In this document: one piece after another, positions 26,307 to 35,314 of the stretch
Numbering within the stretch: the stretch's first letter is position 1
How the letters are laid out: each line of letters opens with the position of its first letter
Assembly: GCA_937923325.1 (NCBI GenBank)
Contig: CAKZUQ010000011.1
Location: forward strand, 1-64,000
Origin: an uncultured Bacteriovoracaceae bacterium
GTDB taxonomy: Bacteria; Bdellovibrionota; Bacteriovoracia; Bacteriovoracales; Bacteriovoracaceae
Length of the DNA: 64,000 bases
Direction of reading: 5' to 3'
The notes under the pieces: generated by a model
The model's database searches: none
What the model saw: only the letters and a program-made list of their open reading frames with translations
What the model was told of the DNA's origin: nothing
Translations under genes and position numbers: made by a program

Positions 26307-27133
26307 TAGCTGTAATGAAGCCCTAAGTTTATTTTCACTCCACTAAGTGTTGGCCGATAAGAATCTATGACTAAAAACTCAGGTAAATCTACAGATAGCT
26401 TCTCATATCTATAATTTCCATTTAAAGATGCACTAAACTTATCAGTGAAATTATAATTCAATTCTACATCAGCCGCAATACCATATCCGCTTCCATTTTG
26501 AGTAAAGTCAGAACCATATTTATAAGAGAACAAAGGAGTTACAATAGCCCCAAGAGCGTAGTAAAGATTGAATTTTGAAACTTTATACAGGAGTCTTTGA
26601 TAATAAAGCTCTAACTTTATAAAATTAAACTCCTCAACACCAATACTTCCAAAGGTCCCTGAAAAATTAATCTTAAAAGCATCTTCATATATTGGTCGTA
26701 TATGACGACCGACTAAAGAAAGTTCTGTCACAGATAAGGACTTACTATTAATACCATCATAAGATACGTCACTTAAAAGATTGAACATACCAATCCCAGA
26801 AGATAAACCAATTTTTTGATAAGGGTTACCTGATTTTGTTTTTTTTGCAATTCGCTCCATTGCAGAACTGAGAGCTAGCAATTCATCAGATGTCTGAATA
26901 TCTATTGCTCTAATGTAAAGAATCTTTTTTTGATAAATAAAAGGGTAAACCTGACCTCTATTTCTAGGCTTATCTCCTATTCTTACTTTTTTATTTTTTT
27001 TCAAAAAGCCAACCCCTGATGTCATGTCTTTATCAGCAAAAACTACTGCTTTTTCAACTTTAACAGTTGCCCAGCTTGCGCAGAAACCATTAAAAGACAA
27101 AAGTGATAATAATAATAGGATTAACTTTCTCAT
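26303..27133 (-). CDS. Exported SH3-like and beta-barrel-like protein
   Basis: The signal peptide (residues 1-19, ending near GFCAS) is followed by a region of about 80 residues resembling a bacterial SH3-type fold (ATVKVEKAVVFADKD, VRIGDKPRNRGQVYPF). A C-terminal region of alternating beta-strands with many Tyr/Phe ends in GVKINLGLHYSY, which suggests a small outer-membrane barrel closed by an aromatic C-terminus. The start was chosen at ATG 27133 because the longer frame begins with TTG and lacks a ribosome site. It lies 24 bp after the lipoprotein gene at 27158 on the same strand. Confidence 0.6.
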   Translation of the reverse strand: MRKLILLLLSLLSFNGFCASWATVKVEKAVVFADKDMTSGVGFLKKNKKVRIGDKPRNRGQVYPFIYQKKILYIRAIDIQTSDELLALSSAMERIAKKTKSGNPYQKIGLSSGIGMFNLLSDVSYDGINSKSLSVTELSLVGRHIRPIYEDAFKINFSGTFGSIGVEEFNFIKLELYYQRLLYKVSKFNLYYALGAIVTPLFSYKYGSDFTQNGSGYGIAADVELNYNFTDKFSASLNGNYRYEKLSVDLPEFLVIDSYRPTLSGVKINLGLHYSY

Positions 27134-27157
27134 GCTTTGAGTGTACAAGGTCTATAT

Positions 27158-28726
27158 CTAAATACCAGGAAAATTATCTTTACCATGATTAACATCTGTA
27201 GAAGGTTCATTAACTAATGTAGAGCACATATTATCTACAAAGATTGGATTTGCAACAGAATCAAAGAAATCATCCCAATCCGCATAATCATTCCAGTTTA
27301 TATCTGTGTCGTAAACTCCATTATTATCCATCCTAGAAAGACCGCTTGCTTCGTTTGATTTATCGCTAACTCTTGCAAGATAGATATTATTCTCTTCAAA
27401 TGATCTATCCCACTCTCTGATATGTAGTCTTATTTGAGCTTTAACATCTCTTGCCCTATCAAGGCACCTAATCGCATAGTATGGACTAGTAGAGTATCTA
27501 TTACCATTTATAGAATCACCATATACTGTTCCCTTAAAAGGATGATCTGCATAGACTTTAGAATCTAATATCCCATCGCCATTTACATCTACATCGGTAA
27601 TCGAAAAATTATACGAAATTCTTTCATTCTCCACACCACTATAAGTTAAGGAATCAAAGATAGATGGTGTATTTTTATTTGTAGATGTATCAGCACACAC
27701 TCTAGAAAAATTTGCGATATGAAGGTTAGAATTAAATTCTCTTGAGTCATTTAATTCAATAGGAGGACTAATTCTAAACTCTTCAACATAGTCTAAATCT
27801 TCAGAGTAAAATAAAGTAAAAGGATCAGCATCTGTCCCTTCTTCTACCCCTGCTCCTGCTAAGCAGGCTTTTAACTCTCCACCACATTCATCTTCCTCAT
27901 CATCATCAGGAGATCTCAAATATGTAATACTTGATCCAGCAGTAGCTGCAGTAGGCTCCCCATCCCCTTCACAATAAGTTGCACCTACCCAAGAACCACC
28001 ATTTGTTTCACATGCCGTTTGATCGTTACCAGGCGCACCTTCACATGATTCATAGTAATAACCCTCAATCAAATAAGACTCAACATTAACTTGTCCAATA
28101 TCACATAAAGCCTCTATATCATTATCATTACCAGTATCTACATTATAATTAAAAGTACATAGAGGTTTATTTGAATCTTCAAATTCAGAAGTTAAATCAT
28201 TTGTGAATAAAGATAAACTATAATTTCCACTAGTTGCGGCTGTAGTTTGATCATAGTATCGATCACACTCTTCAGGTCTAGCGGCACCACATGCATCATC
28301 ACAAATTGTTTTAAAAATTGTTCTTTCGGTCTTTCCAGGTTGATGCTTAAAGTATCTATAGGGTTGGTATTCGAGATACTCGCACATTCTGTTGTCTACC
28401 TGAACTTCAAAGCTCGCTCCATGGAAGTGTAAATCTAATTCTTCAACATCCATAACACAATCAACGTTTCTGACAAGATCAGCCTTTGAATAATCTTCAG
28501 CACGAAGTCCACTAGCAGGAGGAAGCAAAGAGCAAGCACTACTGAGGCTTCCCATGGAATGAATAGTATGAGAAAGATCTTGATCCATAGTACTAACTAC
28601 TCTAATTTCTTGAAATATTGGATCTATTACAACTTCATCTGGAGTCTCTTGTAAATCTTCAGAAACTTCTTCATTACAAGAAATAAACAGAGTTAACAAA
28701 AGTGATAATAAAATTAAATTTTTCAT
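27158..28726 (-). CDS. Large lipoprotein of unknown function
   Basis: About 522 residues starting at ATG 28726 behind AAGGGAAACT. Seven N-terminal residues of a longer frame are dropped for that reason. The signal ends in FISC. The mature part is acidic and Cys-rich with several disulphide-like pairs (CDDACGAARPEEC, CEGAPGNDQTACETNGGSW). Short Asp-rich loops (DVNGDGILDSK, DNNGVYDTDINW) look like EF-hand-type calcium sites. No domain family recognised beyond that. It lies upstream of, and probably with, the barrel-like gene at 26303 on the same strand, suggesting a surface assembly. Confidence 0.65.
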   Translation of the reverse strand: MKNLILLSLLLTLFISCNEEVSEDLQETPDEVVIDPIFQEIRVVSTMDQDLSHTIHSMGSLSSACSLLPPASGLRAEDYSKADLVRNVDCVMDVEELDLHFHGASFEVQVDNRMCEYLEYQPYRYFKHQPGKTERTIFKTICDDACGAARPEECDRYYDQTTAATSGNYSLSLFTNDLTSEFEDSNKPLCTFNYNVDTGNDNDIEALCDIGQVNVESYLIEGYYYESCEGAPGNDQTACETNGGSWVGATYCEGDGEPTAATAGSSITYLRSPDDDEEDECGGELKACLAGAGVEEGTDADPFTLFYSEDLDYVEEFRISPPIELNDSREFNSNLHIANFSRVCADTSTNKNTPSIFDSLTYSGVENERISYNFSITDVDVNGDGILDSKVYADHPFKGTVYGDSINGNRYSTSPYYAIRCLDRARDVKAQIRLHIREWDRSFEENNIYLARVSDKSNEASGLSRMDNNGVYDTDINWNDYADWDDFFDSVANPIFVDNMCSTLVNEPSTDVNHGKDNFPGI

Positions 28727-28980
28727 ATAGTTTCCCTTACCATTCAAGTAGTTATCGGGATTCTAAAATTTTTATTTAATAAAATAAAAATCAAGCACGA
28801 TGCATATAAATATTTTCCCTATAAATAAATTTCAATTAACTTACTGAGGGGATATATTAAATTTTCAATATTAAAAATAATTAATATCATAAAATATAGA
28901 TATTCGTAGGGCGTATATAAGTAGTGTAAAGATCTATGATTTAATGTCGGTACAGAGAAGTCAGACAATTTTTGTAAGAA

Positions 28981-29006
28981 AAGTCGACCAGGGAGATGGC
29001 CGACTT
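28981..29006 (-). terminator. Rho-independent terminator after POT transporter
   Basis: On the minus strand AAGTCGGCCA - TCTCCC - TGGTCGACTT forms a 10-bp stem with one mismatch and a 6-nt loop, followed directly by TTTTCTT. It sits 14 bp after the POT transporter stop codon, so it should end that transcript. Confidence 0.8.
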
Positions 29007-29020
29007 ACTAAGTGCATTAA

Positions 29021-30385
29021 TTAATCTTCCATATAACTTTTCATTTCATAATTCTTTGCAATTAATGCAAAAATAACTGCAAAAACGGCCATTAAAATAG
29101 CGAAGAACATAAAGAAGTTTCCACCTGAAAAAATATTAATTTTTGCAATATAAGCAGTTATCATATTTCCAAAAAATACTGTAAGAAGATACATACTCAT
29201 GATTGTCGATTTCATAGATTTAGGTGCTTGAGTGTAAGCAAACTCTAATCCAGTAATAGAAACCATAACTTCGGCCATTGTAATAATTAAAAATGGAATC
29301 ACTTGCCATAAAACAGAAATTTTATCTCCGCCATCTAGCATGTATTGATAAATAGCAACAAAAACAAAACTAGATGCAGCTACGAACATTCCTGCGCCCA
29401 TTCTTCTTAATGGAGTCATTTTAATTCCCATTTTTTCAAAAAATGGATAAATACCAAAAGTAAAAACAGGGATTAAGATCATAACCATAATTGGGTTAAG
29501 ACCAGGTATTTGAGATGGTAATAAATCAAAAGTTGAACCAAACATATTAACAGTTAAATTCATTTCTTTTGCTTGCAAAACCCAACTTGATCCATGTTGA
29601 TCAAATAGAGCCCAAAAGACTGAAATAGCAGCAAAAATCTTTGTAACACCCATTGCAGCTTGAACATCTTCAACATTTTCTTTTGGATGATCCAATAAGG
29701 CTCCTCCGAGTAGACCATTATCCCCTCTTTTAGAGAAATTTTTAACAGCACTTAAAAGAACTTTACCAGTACTATGAGGTTGTTTACCAGTAGGAGGAAT
29801 GTGAACATAGGTTCTATTTCCAAGCCAGAAAATAAGAGTGGCTATTGCCATTAGAACTCCAGGAACACCAAAAGCAATTCCAGGTCCATAAGCATTAAGA
29901 GTCCAAGGGGTAATCATTGTAGAGAAGAAAGATCCAAAATTAATCATAAAATAAAATAAATCAAAAATTTTCTTTAACTTATCTTCTTGCCCTTTAACAA
30001 ACTGATCACCAACGTGAGCAGAAACACAAGGCTTGATACCACCAGAACCTACGGCAATTAACATAAGACCTGTATAAAACCCCATATAACTATGCTCAAA
30101 GAGAGCTAAAAACAAATGCCCAATACAATACACAATCGAAAGAAAAAGAATTGTTTTATATTTTCCTAAGAATCTATCTGAAACATATGCACCAATAACA
30201 GGAAAAAAATAACAAAGACCGGCGAATAAATGATAGTCCCCAAGAGCCGTAGCCTTATCAATCATTAAGTACGTAGTTAAAAAGATAACTAATATGGACT
30301 TCATTCCATAATAACTATATCTTTCAGCTGCTTCATTCCATACAATATACTTAATACCTTTTGGGTATCCAGATAAAAAACTCAT
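29021..30385 (-). CDS. POT family proton-dependent peptide transporter
   Basis: Inner-membrane peptide:proton symporter of the POT/PTR family. The N-terminal signature NEAAERYSYYGMK (17-29) contains the E-x-x-E-R proton-coupling motif, and later GSGGIKPCVSAHVGDQF is the family's PTR2 signature. About twelve or more hydrophobic segments span 454 residues, within the usual 450-500 range. It takes up di- and tripeptides, fitting for a proteolytic predator, which is inference. Its start overlaps the ferredoxin stop by one base, so it ends the dut-PHA-fdx-POT operon, and a terminator follows. Confidence 0.9.
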   Translation of the reverse strand: MSFLSGYPKGIKYIVWNEAAERYSYYGMKSILVIFLTTYLMIDKATALGDYHLFAGLCYFFPVIGAYVSDRFLGKYKTILFLSIVYCIGHLFLALFEHSYMGFYTGLMLIAVGSGGIKPCVSAHVGDQFVKGQEDKLKKIFDLFYFMINFGSFFSTMITPWTLNAYGPGIAFGVPGVLMAIATLIFWLGNRTYVHIPPTGKQPHSTGKVLLSAVKNFSKRGDNGLLGGALLDHPKENVEDVQAAMGVTKIFAAISVFWALFDQHGSSWVLQAKEMNLTVNMFGSTFDLLPSQIPGLNPIMVMILIPVFTFGIYPFFEKMGIKMTPLRRMGAGMFVAASSFVFVAIYQYMLDGGDKISVLWQVIPFLIITMAEVMVSITGLEFAYTQAPKSMKSTIMSMYLLTVFFGNMITAYIAKINIFSGGNFFMFFAILMAVFAVIFALIAKNYEMKSYMED

Positions 30386-30831
30386 TATTCCTCTCCTTCA
30401 TTTGTAAACTTAAAAGGCTTTGGTTTCTTACCACCACCAAGCTTCTTAGGCTTTTCAGCTCTTTTTTCATATCGCTCTTGCTTAATAGCAATAACTTCTT
30501 CTTTTTTTCTAATTAAAGGTTTAGCTTTTGTTTTTACTTTTTCAGCATGCATTGAAATATCTATAGTCACATCACCACTCATAGTAGTTTGACAAGATAA
30601 TCTCTCTTTTGTTATGTGAAATGTATTTCCAAGAATTTGTTTTTCTTCAAAGCTAACATCATTTAAATTATCTTCACCGCTATCTATTACAATTATGCAA
30701 TGAGAACAACTCGCGCATCCGCCGCAAGAATTCTTAACGAAAATATTATTTTCTTTTAAAACAGAAAGAAGGTTTTTATCTTCTTCAACGTATAACTCTG
30801 TGTTTTGTGGAAGTACTGTTAATTTATTCAT
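30385..30831 (-). CDS. fdx: 2Fe-2S ferredoxin, adrenodoxin-type
   Basis: Low-potential electron carrier. The iron-sulphur ligands fit the adrenodoxin pattern Cys36-X5-Cys42-X2-Cys45-X34-Cys80, and an extra Cys39 lies in the loop CGGCASCSHC. The fold covers about residues 1-95. After it comes a Lys-rich tail of about 50 residues (KKEEVIAIKQERYEKRAEKPKK), unusual for this family and possibly a nucleic-acid or membrane contact. It overlaps the POT gene by one base and follows the PHA-type gene by one base. Electron partners are unknown; ISC-type ferredoxin is one option, though no isc genes are nearby. Confidence 0.85.
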   Translation of the reverse strand: MNKLTVLPQNTELYVEEDKNLLSVLKENNIFVKNSCGGCASCSHCIIVIDSGEDNLNDVSFEEKQILGNTFHITKERLSCQTTMSGDVTIDISMHAEKVKTKAKPLIRKKEEVIAIKQERYEKRAEKPKKLGGGKKPKPFKFTNEGEE

Positions 30832-30832
30832 A

Positions 30833-31117
30833 TTATAAAACTCTATTGAGCTCTTTTTCGAGCTCTGTATTAATTTTTGATCTTAATGGTTTAAGTAAGA
30901 AAGACAGATTTAAATCTGCAACAACTTTTGAATCTAAAAAATTAAGATTCAATTCAAACCCCTTGCCTTTTGCAACAATTTTTTTGGCCGTATCATCAGT
31001 ATTAACTTTTGCCGAGACTTTAAACTTTTTCATCATCTCTTCATTAACTTTAGATTTAACAGCATCATACGCTTCATCTTTCGAAGCAGATTTAATATAA
31101 TTTAATTCAAGGCTCAT
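30833..31117 (-). CDS. Putative polyhydroxyalkanoic acid system family protein
   Basis: A 94-residue basic protein with the pattern of the PHA_gran_rgn family: an N-terminal Ala/Lys helix (DEAYDAVKSKVNEEMMKKF), a central beta hairpin (IVAKGKGFELNLNF, VVADLNLSFLL) and a C-terminal amphipathic helix (PLRSKINTELEKEL). The family is linked to storage granules but often occurs without PHA genes, and no pha genes are seen here. It is packed 1 bp from dut and from the ferredoxin gene. Confidence 0.6.
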   Translation of the reverse strand: MSLELNYIKSASKDEAYDAVKSKVNEEMMKKFKVSAKVNTDDTAKKIVAKGKGFELNLNFLDSKVVADLNLSFLLKPLRSKINTELEKELNRVL

Positions 31118-31118
31118 T

Positions 31119-31574
31119 TTACTTCACCCCAGTGGAACCAAATCCACCACTTCCTCTATCTGTTTCAGATAAGGTCTCAACAAGCTCAAAACTAGCTTGA
31201 GTAATAGGAGCTAAAACAATTTGAGCAATTCTATCACCGTGGTTAATGACAAAATCCTTATCCCCCATATTACCAAGAATAACTTTAACCTCTCCTCTAT
31301 AATCAGCATCAATAGTTCCAGGAGCGTTAACGACTAAAAGGTCTGTCTTTAAAGAGAGACCAGATCTTGGACGTACTTGAACCTCAAATCCAGGAGAAAT
31401 TTCAAAACTAAGGCCAGTAGGTAGTAAAACTCTTTCTTTCGCTTTAATAGTAAACGAACCTTTGTTTTCAAACGATGCTCTAATATCTGCACCTGCAGCA
31501 TCTTTAGTCTCATAAGTTGGAAGAGGTAGCGACTCATCAAAATGATTTAATTTTTTTATTTTTACTATGGACAT
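31119..31574 (-). CDS. dut: dUTP diphosphatase
   Basis: Homotrimeric dUTPase that keeps uracil out of DNA and makes dUMP for thymidylate synthesis. All five family motifs are visible: DAAGADIRA, PRSGLSLK, GTIDADYRGEVKV, HGDRIAQIVL and the flexible C-terminal RGSGGFGSTG. The 151 residues match the bacterial norm. It starts the four-gene operon dut-PHA-fdx-POT, lies downstream of pnp and is separated from it by a terminator. Confidence 0.97.
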   Translation of the reverse strand: MSIVKIKKLNHFDESLPLPTYETKDAAGADIRASFENKGSFTIKAKERVLLPTGLSFEISPGFEVQVRPRSGLSLKTDLLVVNAPGTIDADYRGEVKVILGNMGDKDFVINHGDRIAQIVLAPITQASFELVETLSETDRGSGGFGSTGVK

Positions 31575-31593
31575 ACTTTAAACCTATAAAATA

Positions 31594-31627
31594 AAAAAGA
31601 CCAAAAGAGTAATCTTTCGGCCTTTTT
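31594..31627 (-). terminator. Terminator of pnp
   Basis: On the minus strand the transcript reads AAAAAGGCCGAAAGA, a short loop, then TCTTTTGGTCTTTTT: a 15-bp stem with two G-U pairs followed by T-rich sequence. It lies 17 bp after the pnp stop. On the plus strand the same stem would have two A-C mismatches, so minus-strand use is favoured. Confidence 0.75.
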
Positions 31628-31644
31628 ATTAATTACAACAATAT

Positions 31645-33768
31645 TTATGCGTTTTTATTCTTAATAGACTCTACAGCTTTAGCAGATAATTTGATTTTTC
31701 CAAATCTATCGACCTCTAAAACTTTTACTTTTATAGTGTCACCTTCAGAAACATAATCGTTAACGTCTTTTACTCTTTCATCAGCAATTTCTGAAACGTG
31801 AACTAATCCAGAGATTCCAGCAGCGATATCAACAAATGCACCATATTCTTTAATAGTTACAACTTTTGCATCGTAAACAGAATCAATTTTTGGACCATTA
31901 ATTTGCATGTCAACTAATGTGATAACTTCATCAAGTTTAGCAACGTCAGTTCCTAAAATTTTAACTTCACCTTCTTCAGTAATCTCAATTGTCACTTCAT
32001 GAGCTTCTTGAATAGCTTTAATGTTTTTTCCACCTGGACCAATTAAAGCTCCAATTTTATCTTTTGGAATATGAGTTGATTTAATTTGAGGTACACCATC
32101 TTTGAACTTAGGTCTTGTTGTTGAAATAGTCTTAGCCATTTCTCCAAGAATATGAAGTCTTCCTTCTTTGGCCTGTGCCATTGCTTTAGTGAAGATCTCT
32201 TCTGTGATACCAGTAATTTTGATGTCCATCTGAATAGCTGTAATACCATCTGTAGTACCAGCTACTTTAAAGTCCATATCACCTAAGTGATCTTCATCAC
32301 CTAAAATATCTGTAAGAATAGTGAATTTTTCACCTTCTTTAATTAATCCCATTGCTACACCAGCAACTGGTTTTTTAAGAGGCACACCAGCGTCCATTAA
32401 TGCCATAGAACCAGAACATACAGATCCCATAGAACTTGAACCATTTGATTCAGTTACTTCACAAGTAACTCTTACTGTGTATGGAAAATCTTCAGTTGGC
32501 ATCATTTTTCTAATAGCTCTTTCTGCTAAGTTTCCATGACCAACTTCACGTCTACCAACACCTCTATACCCTCTAGCTTCACCAACAGAGTAAGGAGCAA
32601 AAGTGTAATGTAAGTAAAAGTTATCATAGCTTACACCATGAATACTGTCAGACATTTGCTCACCTTCTTTACCACCTAAAGTTACAGTAGCAAGAACTTG
32701 AGTTTCACCTCTAGTAAACAATGAAGAACCATGTGGTTTCTTAAGTACAGAAGTTTCAGTCTCTATTGCTCTAACTTCAGTTAATCCTCTACCAGCAATT
32801 CTCTTACCGTCGTTTAGGATATCCCCTCTCATCATAGTGTATAGTAAGTCATCTACACCTTTATAGGCTTCAGCTCCAGCATTTGATGCATCTTCTAAAC
32901 CATAAGCTTCAAAGTTTTCTTTGATGTCAGCTTTAACTTTTTTAGTAAAAGTTTTGATGGCCTTACTTCTTAACTGCTTATCAGTAATCGTTAAAATTTC
33001 TCTGGCATCGTTTGAAAAGTCTGCTGTTACTTTTTTTATTAACTGATCATTAGCTACAAGTGTTTCCCACTCTCTAGCTTCTTTTCCACATTCTTTTTTC
33101 ATTGTATCTAAAACAGTACAGAACTCTTTGATACTTTTATGACCAAACATTAAAGCTTCCATCATATCTTCTTCAGATACTTCGTTAGCTTCACCTTCAA
33201 CCATTAAAATAGCATCTTTAGATGCTGCTAGAACTAACTCTATTTCAGAGTTTTCCCAAGCTCCAACTGTTGGATTTAAAGTAAGTTTCCCATCAATTTT
33301 TCCAACTTTACAAAAACCAATTGGTCCCGCAAATGGAATATCAGATACAGCTAAAGCAGCAGAAGTACCTAGTCCTGCTAGAACTTCTGGATCTGTTTCT
33401 CCATCATATGAAAGAACTTGGGCCATAATAATAGTTTCGGCCATATACCCTTCAGGAAATAAAGGTCTTAAAGGTCTGTCAATCATTCTCATAAGAAGGA
33501 TTTCTGAATTAGAAGGTCTTCCTTCTCTTTTCATAAATCCACCTAGAAACTTTCCAGCTGCAGAAAACTTCTCTTTGTAATCTACCATTAAAGGAAAGAA
33601 ATCTTGTCCATCTTTTACATCAGTTGCAGAACAAACTGTAACTAAAACCTGTGTCTCACCACTTGTTACCATTACTGCACCATCAGCTTGCTTAGCAAGT
33701 CTTCCAGTTTCGATGATTACTTCTTTTTCACCATAGTTAAATTTAAACTCTTTTTTGTTGTTGATCAT
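31645..33768 (-). CDS. pnp: Polynucleotide phosphorylase
   Basis: Phosphorolytic 3'-5' exoribonuclease that degrades mRNA and can add tails in reverse, usually within a degradosome. The domain order is complete: two RNase PH-like domains (about 1-220 and 310-540), a KH domain with LIGPGGKNIKAIQ near residue 575, and an S1 domain ending near 700. GRPLRPLFPEG-like RPLRPLF and the second-domain SSMGSVCSGSMALMDAG signature are seen. At 707 residues it is of normal size. A GGAG site precedes the ATG. Its leader holds a long hairpin and rpsO lies upstream with an unrelated gene in between. Confidence 0.97.
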   Translation of the reverse strand: MINNKKEFKFNYGEKEVIIETGRLAKQADGAVMVTSGETQVLVTVCSATDVKDGQDFFPLMVDYKEKFSAAGKFLGGFMKREGRPSNSEILLMRMIDRPLRPLFPEGYMAETIIMAQVLSYDGETDPEVLAGLGTSAALAVSDIPFAGPIGFCKVGKIDGKLTLNPTVGAWENSEIELVLAASKDAILMVEGEANEVSEEDMMEALMFGHKSIKEFCTVLDTMKKECGKEAREWETLVANDQLIKKVTADFSNDAREILTITDKQLRSKAIKTFTKKVKADIKENFEAYGLEDASNAGAEAYKGVDDLLYTMMRGDILNDGKRIAGRGLTEVRAIETETSVLKKPHGSSLFTRGETQVLATVTLGGKEGEQMSDSIHGVSYDNFYLHYTFAPYSVGEARGYRGVGRREVGHGNLAERAIRKMMPTEDFPYTVRVTCEVTESNGSSSMGSVCSGSMALMDAGVPLKKPVAGVAMGLIKEGEKFTILTDILGDEDHLGDMDFKVAGTTDGITAIQMDIKITGITEEIFTKAMAQAKEGRLHILGEMAKTISTTRPKFKDGVPQIKSTHIPKDKIGALIGPGGKNIKAIQEAHEVTIEITEEGEVKILGTDVAKLDEVITLVDMQINGPKIDSVYDAKVVTIKEYGAFVDIAAGISGLVHVSEIADERVKDVNDYVSEGDTIKVKVLEVDRFGKIKLSAKAVESIKNKNA

Positions 33769-34254
33769 TATAAGATCTCCATTGTATTAACACTGGCTCA
33801 AGGTAGACTTGATCATTTAAAAAGATATAGAGTCCCAAACAACTCAATAGTTTCAAGCTTTTGAAGCTCTATATCCTTTAAAATAAATCACTTACCTACC
33901 TATCGTAGTGCTTATGTTAGTAATTACAGTAGTATAGTTAATTAATCCTTCTTTTAAAACAAAAAAATCGTTATCTCCTTAGTCATTTGGAAAGAAATCA
34001 TGCAGTAGCTTAGATTTGAGCTATAAATCTCAAATCACAGAAAAAGCGAAGAACGCATGGCACAAACACTGAAGACTTTCACTCAAATCAAAAGTACGCT
34101 ACATGGATCGGCTATGAAGAGCTAAGAGGTTTTGTCCTACTTGATGTATGAATTACAAAGGATTCAGACATAAGAACATATATCGATCTACACTAAGCAA
34201 AAGCATTAAAGTTCGAATTGCATTACCTAGATGCTTTTAGTAACGTTTTGATCA
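33769..34254. other. Intergenic leader region of pnp and M23 peptidase
   Basis: No complete gene is seen in these 486 bp. The pnp side has the leader hairpin described separately. An 8-bp stem GATTTGAG/CTCAAATC lies at 34013-34036. Around 34071-34250 one plus-strand frame reads as unusually protein-like text (KYATWIGYEELRGFVLLDV, then a stop, then ITKDSDIRTYIDLH, then a stop), possibly a decayed short gene, though chance is not excluded. A minus-strand TATACT-like element lies near 33935. The peptidase has no clear ribosome site before its ATG. Confidence 0.35.
33824..33875 (-). promoter_or_regulatory. Stem-loop in pnp 5' leader
   Basis: The outer arms GATATAGAG (33824-33832) and CTCTATATC (33867-33875) pair perfectly over 9 bp. 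Nested inside is TTCAA-GCTT-TTGAA. The structure ends about 56 bp before the pnp start codon. In E. coli, pnp is autoregulated through RNase III cleavage of a leader hairpin followed by PNPase action, so this hairpin is a plausible equivalent. That function is an inference from position and shape. Confidence 0.5.
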
Positions 34255-35253
34255 ATGAAAAAAATAATTTATATCTTTCTGGTCTTCAGTTCCTCATTCC
34301 TTTTTGCAGCAAAAAGCCATCCTCACTGCAAACCAACAACAACAAAAGCTGATAAATATGCTTGGGCCAAAGACTACTCGCTAGAAACAATCAATAATTC
34401 TATTTGGCCTTATAAAGCTTTATCCATTGGTAACTCCATGCAATCATATCAAAACTATGGCAGTCCCTATTGGCATGATGGATTAGATATTCGTGGCGCA
34501 GCCTTAGAAAACGTCTTTTCTTCAGTCGACGGAAAAGTAGTAAATATTGAGAAGTATGGAAGAAGTGATCTCTATTGGGAAGTTGCAATTTTAGATGACT
34601 ATGGCTTCGTTTGGAAATATCACCATGTTGATAAGAATACTATTTCAAAAGATATCTATAAAAAATTAAAAAACGGAACCAAAGTAAAACAAGGTGAATT
34701 CATTGGAAAGGTTGTAACTTGGCCAGTTAGCTCATACCGAGAAGTGTTTCATCATATTCATTTATTAATTGTTGATGGAAATGGACATTACATAAATCCA
34801 TTTACTATGCTCCCTAAATTACTCGATATTTCAGAGCCCGTAATAAAAAAAATTGGGTTATTTAAAAACCTAAAACCGATAAAAACAGACAAAGTCCGAG
34901 GAGCTCACGGTTTATACATTGAAGCCTATGATACTGTTTTACATAAGGACTTTTTACTCACTCCATACTTAATCAAATACACACTAGACAACAAAGCCGA
35001 AAGAGTTGTTTGGAGATTTGATAAGTTACCTGATCCTAAAAGTGACTTAACATACATAAATCAATTCTATCTAAAAGGAACTTGTGGCAACTATACTTGT
35101 AGGAAGTTTTATATAAATTTAAATTTTGACATCAATGAGCCAAAAGCAACTAAATACTTCAAACTCAAAAAGGGAATTCACAATATTTCAGTTACTGTTG
35201 AAGACTTTATAGGTAACTCCACAACAAAGAATTATTCTTATCAAGTTTATTAA
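34255..35253 (+). CDS. Exported M23 family metallopeptidase
   Basis: Secreted zinc endopeptidase of the LytM/M23 group, which cleaves peptidoglycan cross-bridges. The signal peptide covers residues 1-19 (SSSFLFAAKS). Zinc ligands fit HDGLD (His74, Asp78) and FHHIH (His167, His169), with YHHVD near 122 as the supporting His. The C-terminal 150 residues form an Ig-like or beta-sandwich extension (SVTVEDFIGNSTTKNYSY) typical of M23 proteins with cell-wall targeting. The gene interrupts the usual rpsO-pnp neighbourhood and points the other way. A terminator shared with rpsO follows it. Confidence 0.85.
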   Translation: MKKIIYIFLVFSSSFLFAAKSHPHCKPTTTKADKYAWAKDYSLETINNSIWPYKALSIGNSMQSYQNYGSPYWHDGLDIRGAALENVFSSVDGKVVNIEKYGRSDLYWEVAILDDYGFVWKYHHVDKNTISKDIYKKLKNGTKVKQGEFIGKVVTWPVSSYREVFHHIHLLIVDGNGHYINPFTMLPKLLDISEPVIKKIGLFKNLKPIKTDKVRGAHGLYIEAYDTVLHKDFLLTPYLIKYTLDNKAERVVWRFDKLPDPKSDLTYINQFYLKGTCGNYTCRKFYINLNFDINEPKATKYFKLKKGIHNISVTVEDFIGNSTTKNYSYQVY

Positions 35254-35261
35254 ATATAAAA

Positions 35262-35290
35262 AAAAGGCCTCTAATATTTAGAGACCTTTT
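35262..35290. terminator. Bidirectional terminator between M23 peptidase and rpsO
   Basis: AAAAAGGCCTCT - AATATTT - AGAGACCTTTT folds as a stem with a single internal mismatch. T-rich tracts follow on both strands (TTTTGATTTT on plus, a run of T on minus). It lies between two convergent stop codons and should serve both genes. Confidence 0.75.
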
Positions 35291-35314
35291 GATTTTATTC
35301 AATTTGAATTTAAA

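Noticed and set aside
30807..31100. 97-residue plus-strand frame opposite the PHA-type gene
   Set aside because: Antisense shadow; the minus-strand gene fits tightly between dut and fdx with family pattern.
34013..34036. 8-bp stem GATTTGAG/CTCAAATC as a terminator
   Set aside because: No T-tract on either side in the useful position and no gene ending nearby; left as an unexplained hairpin.
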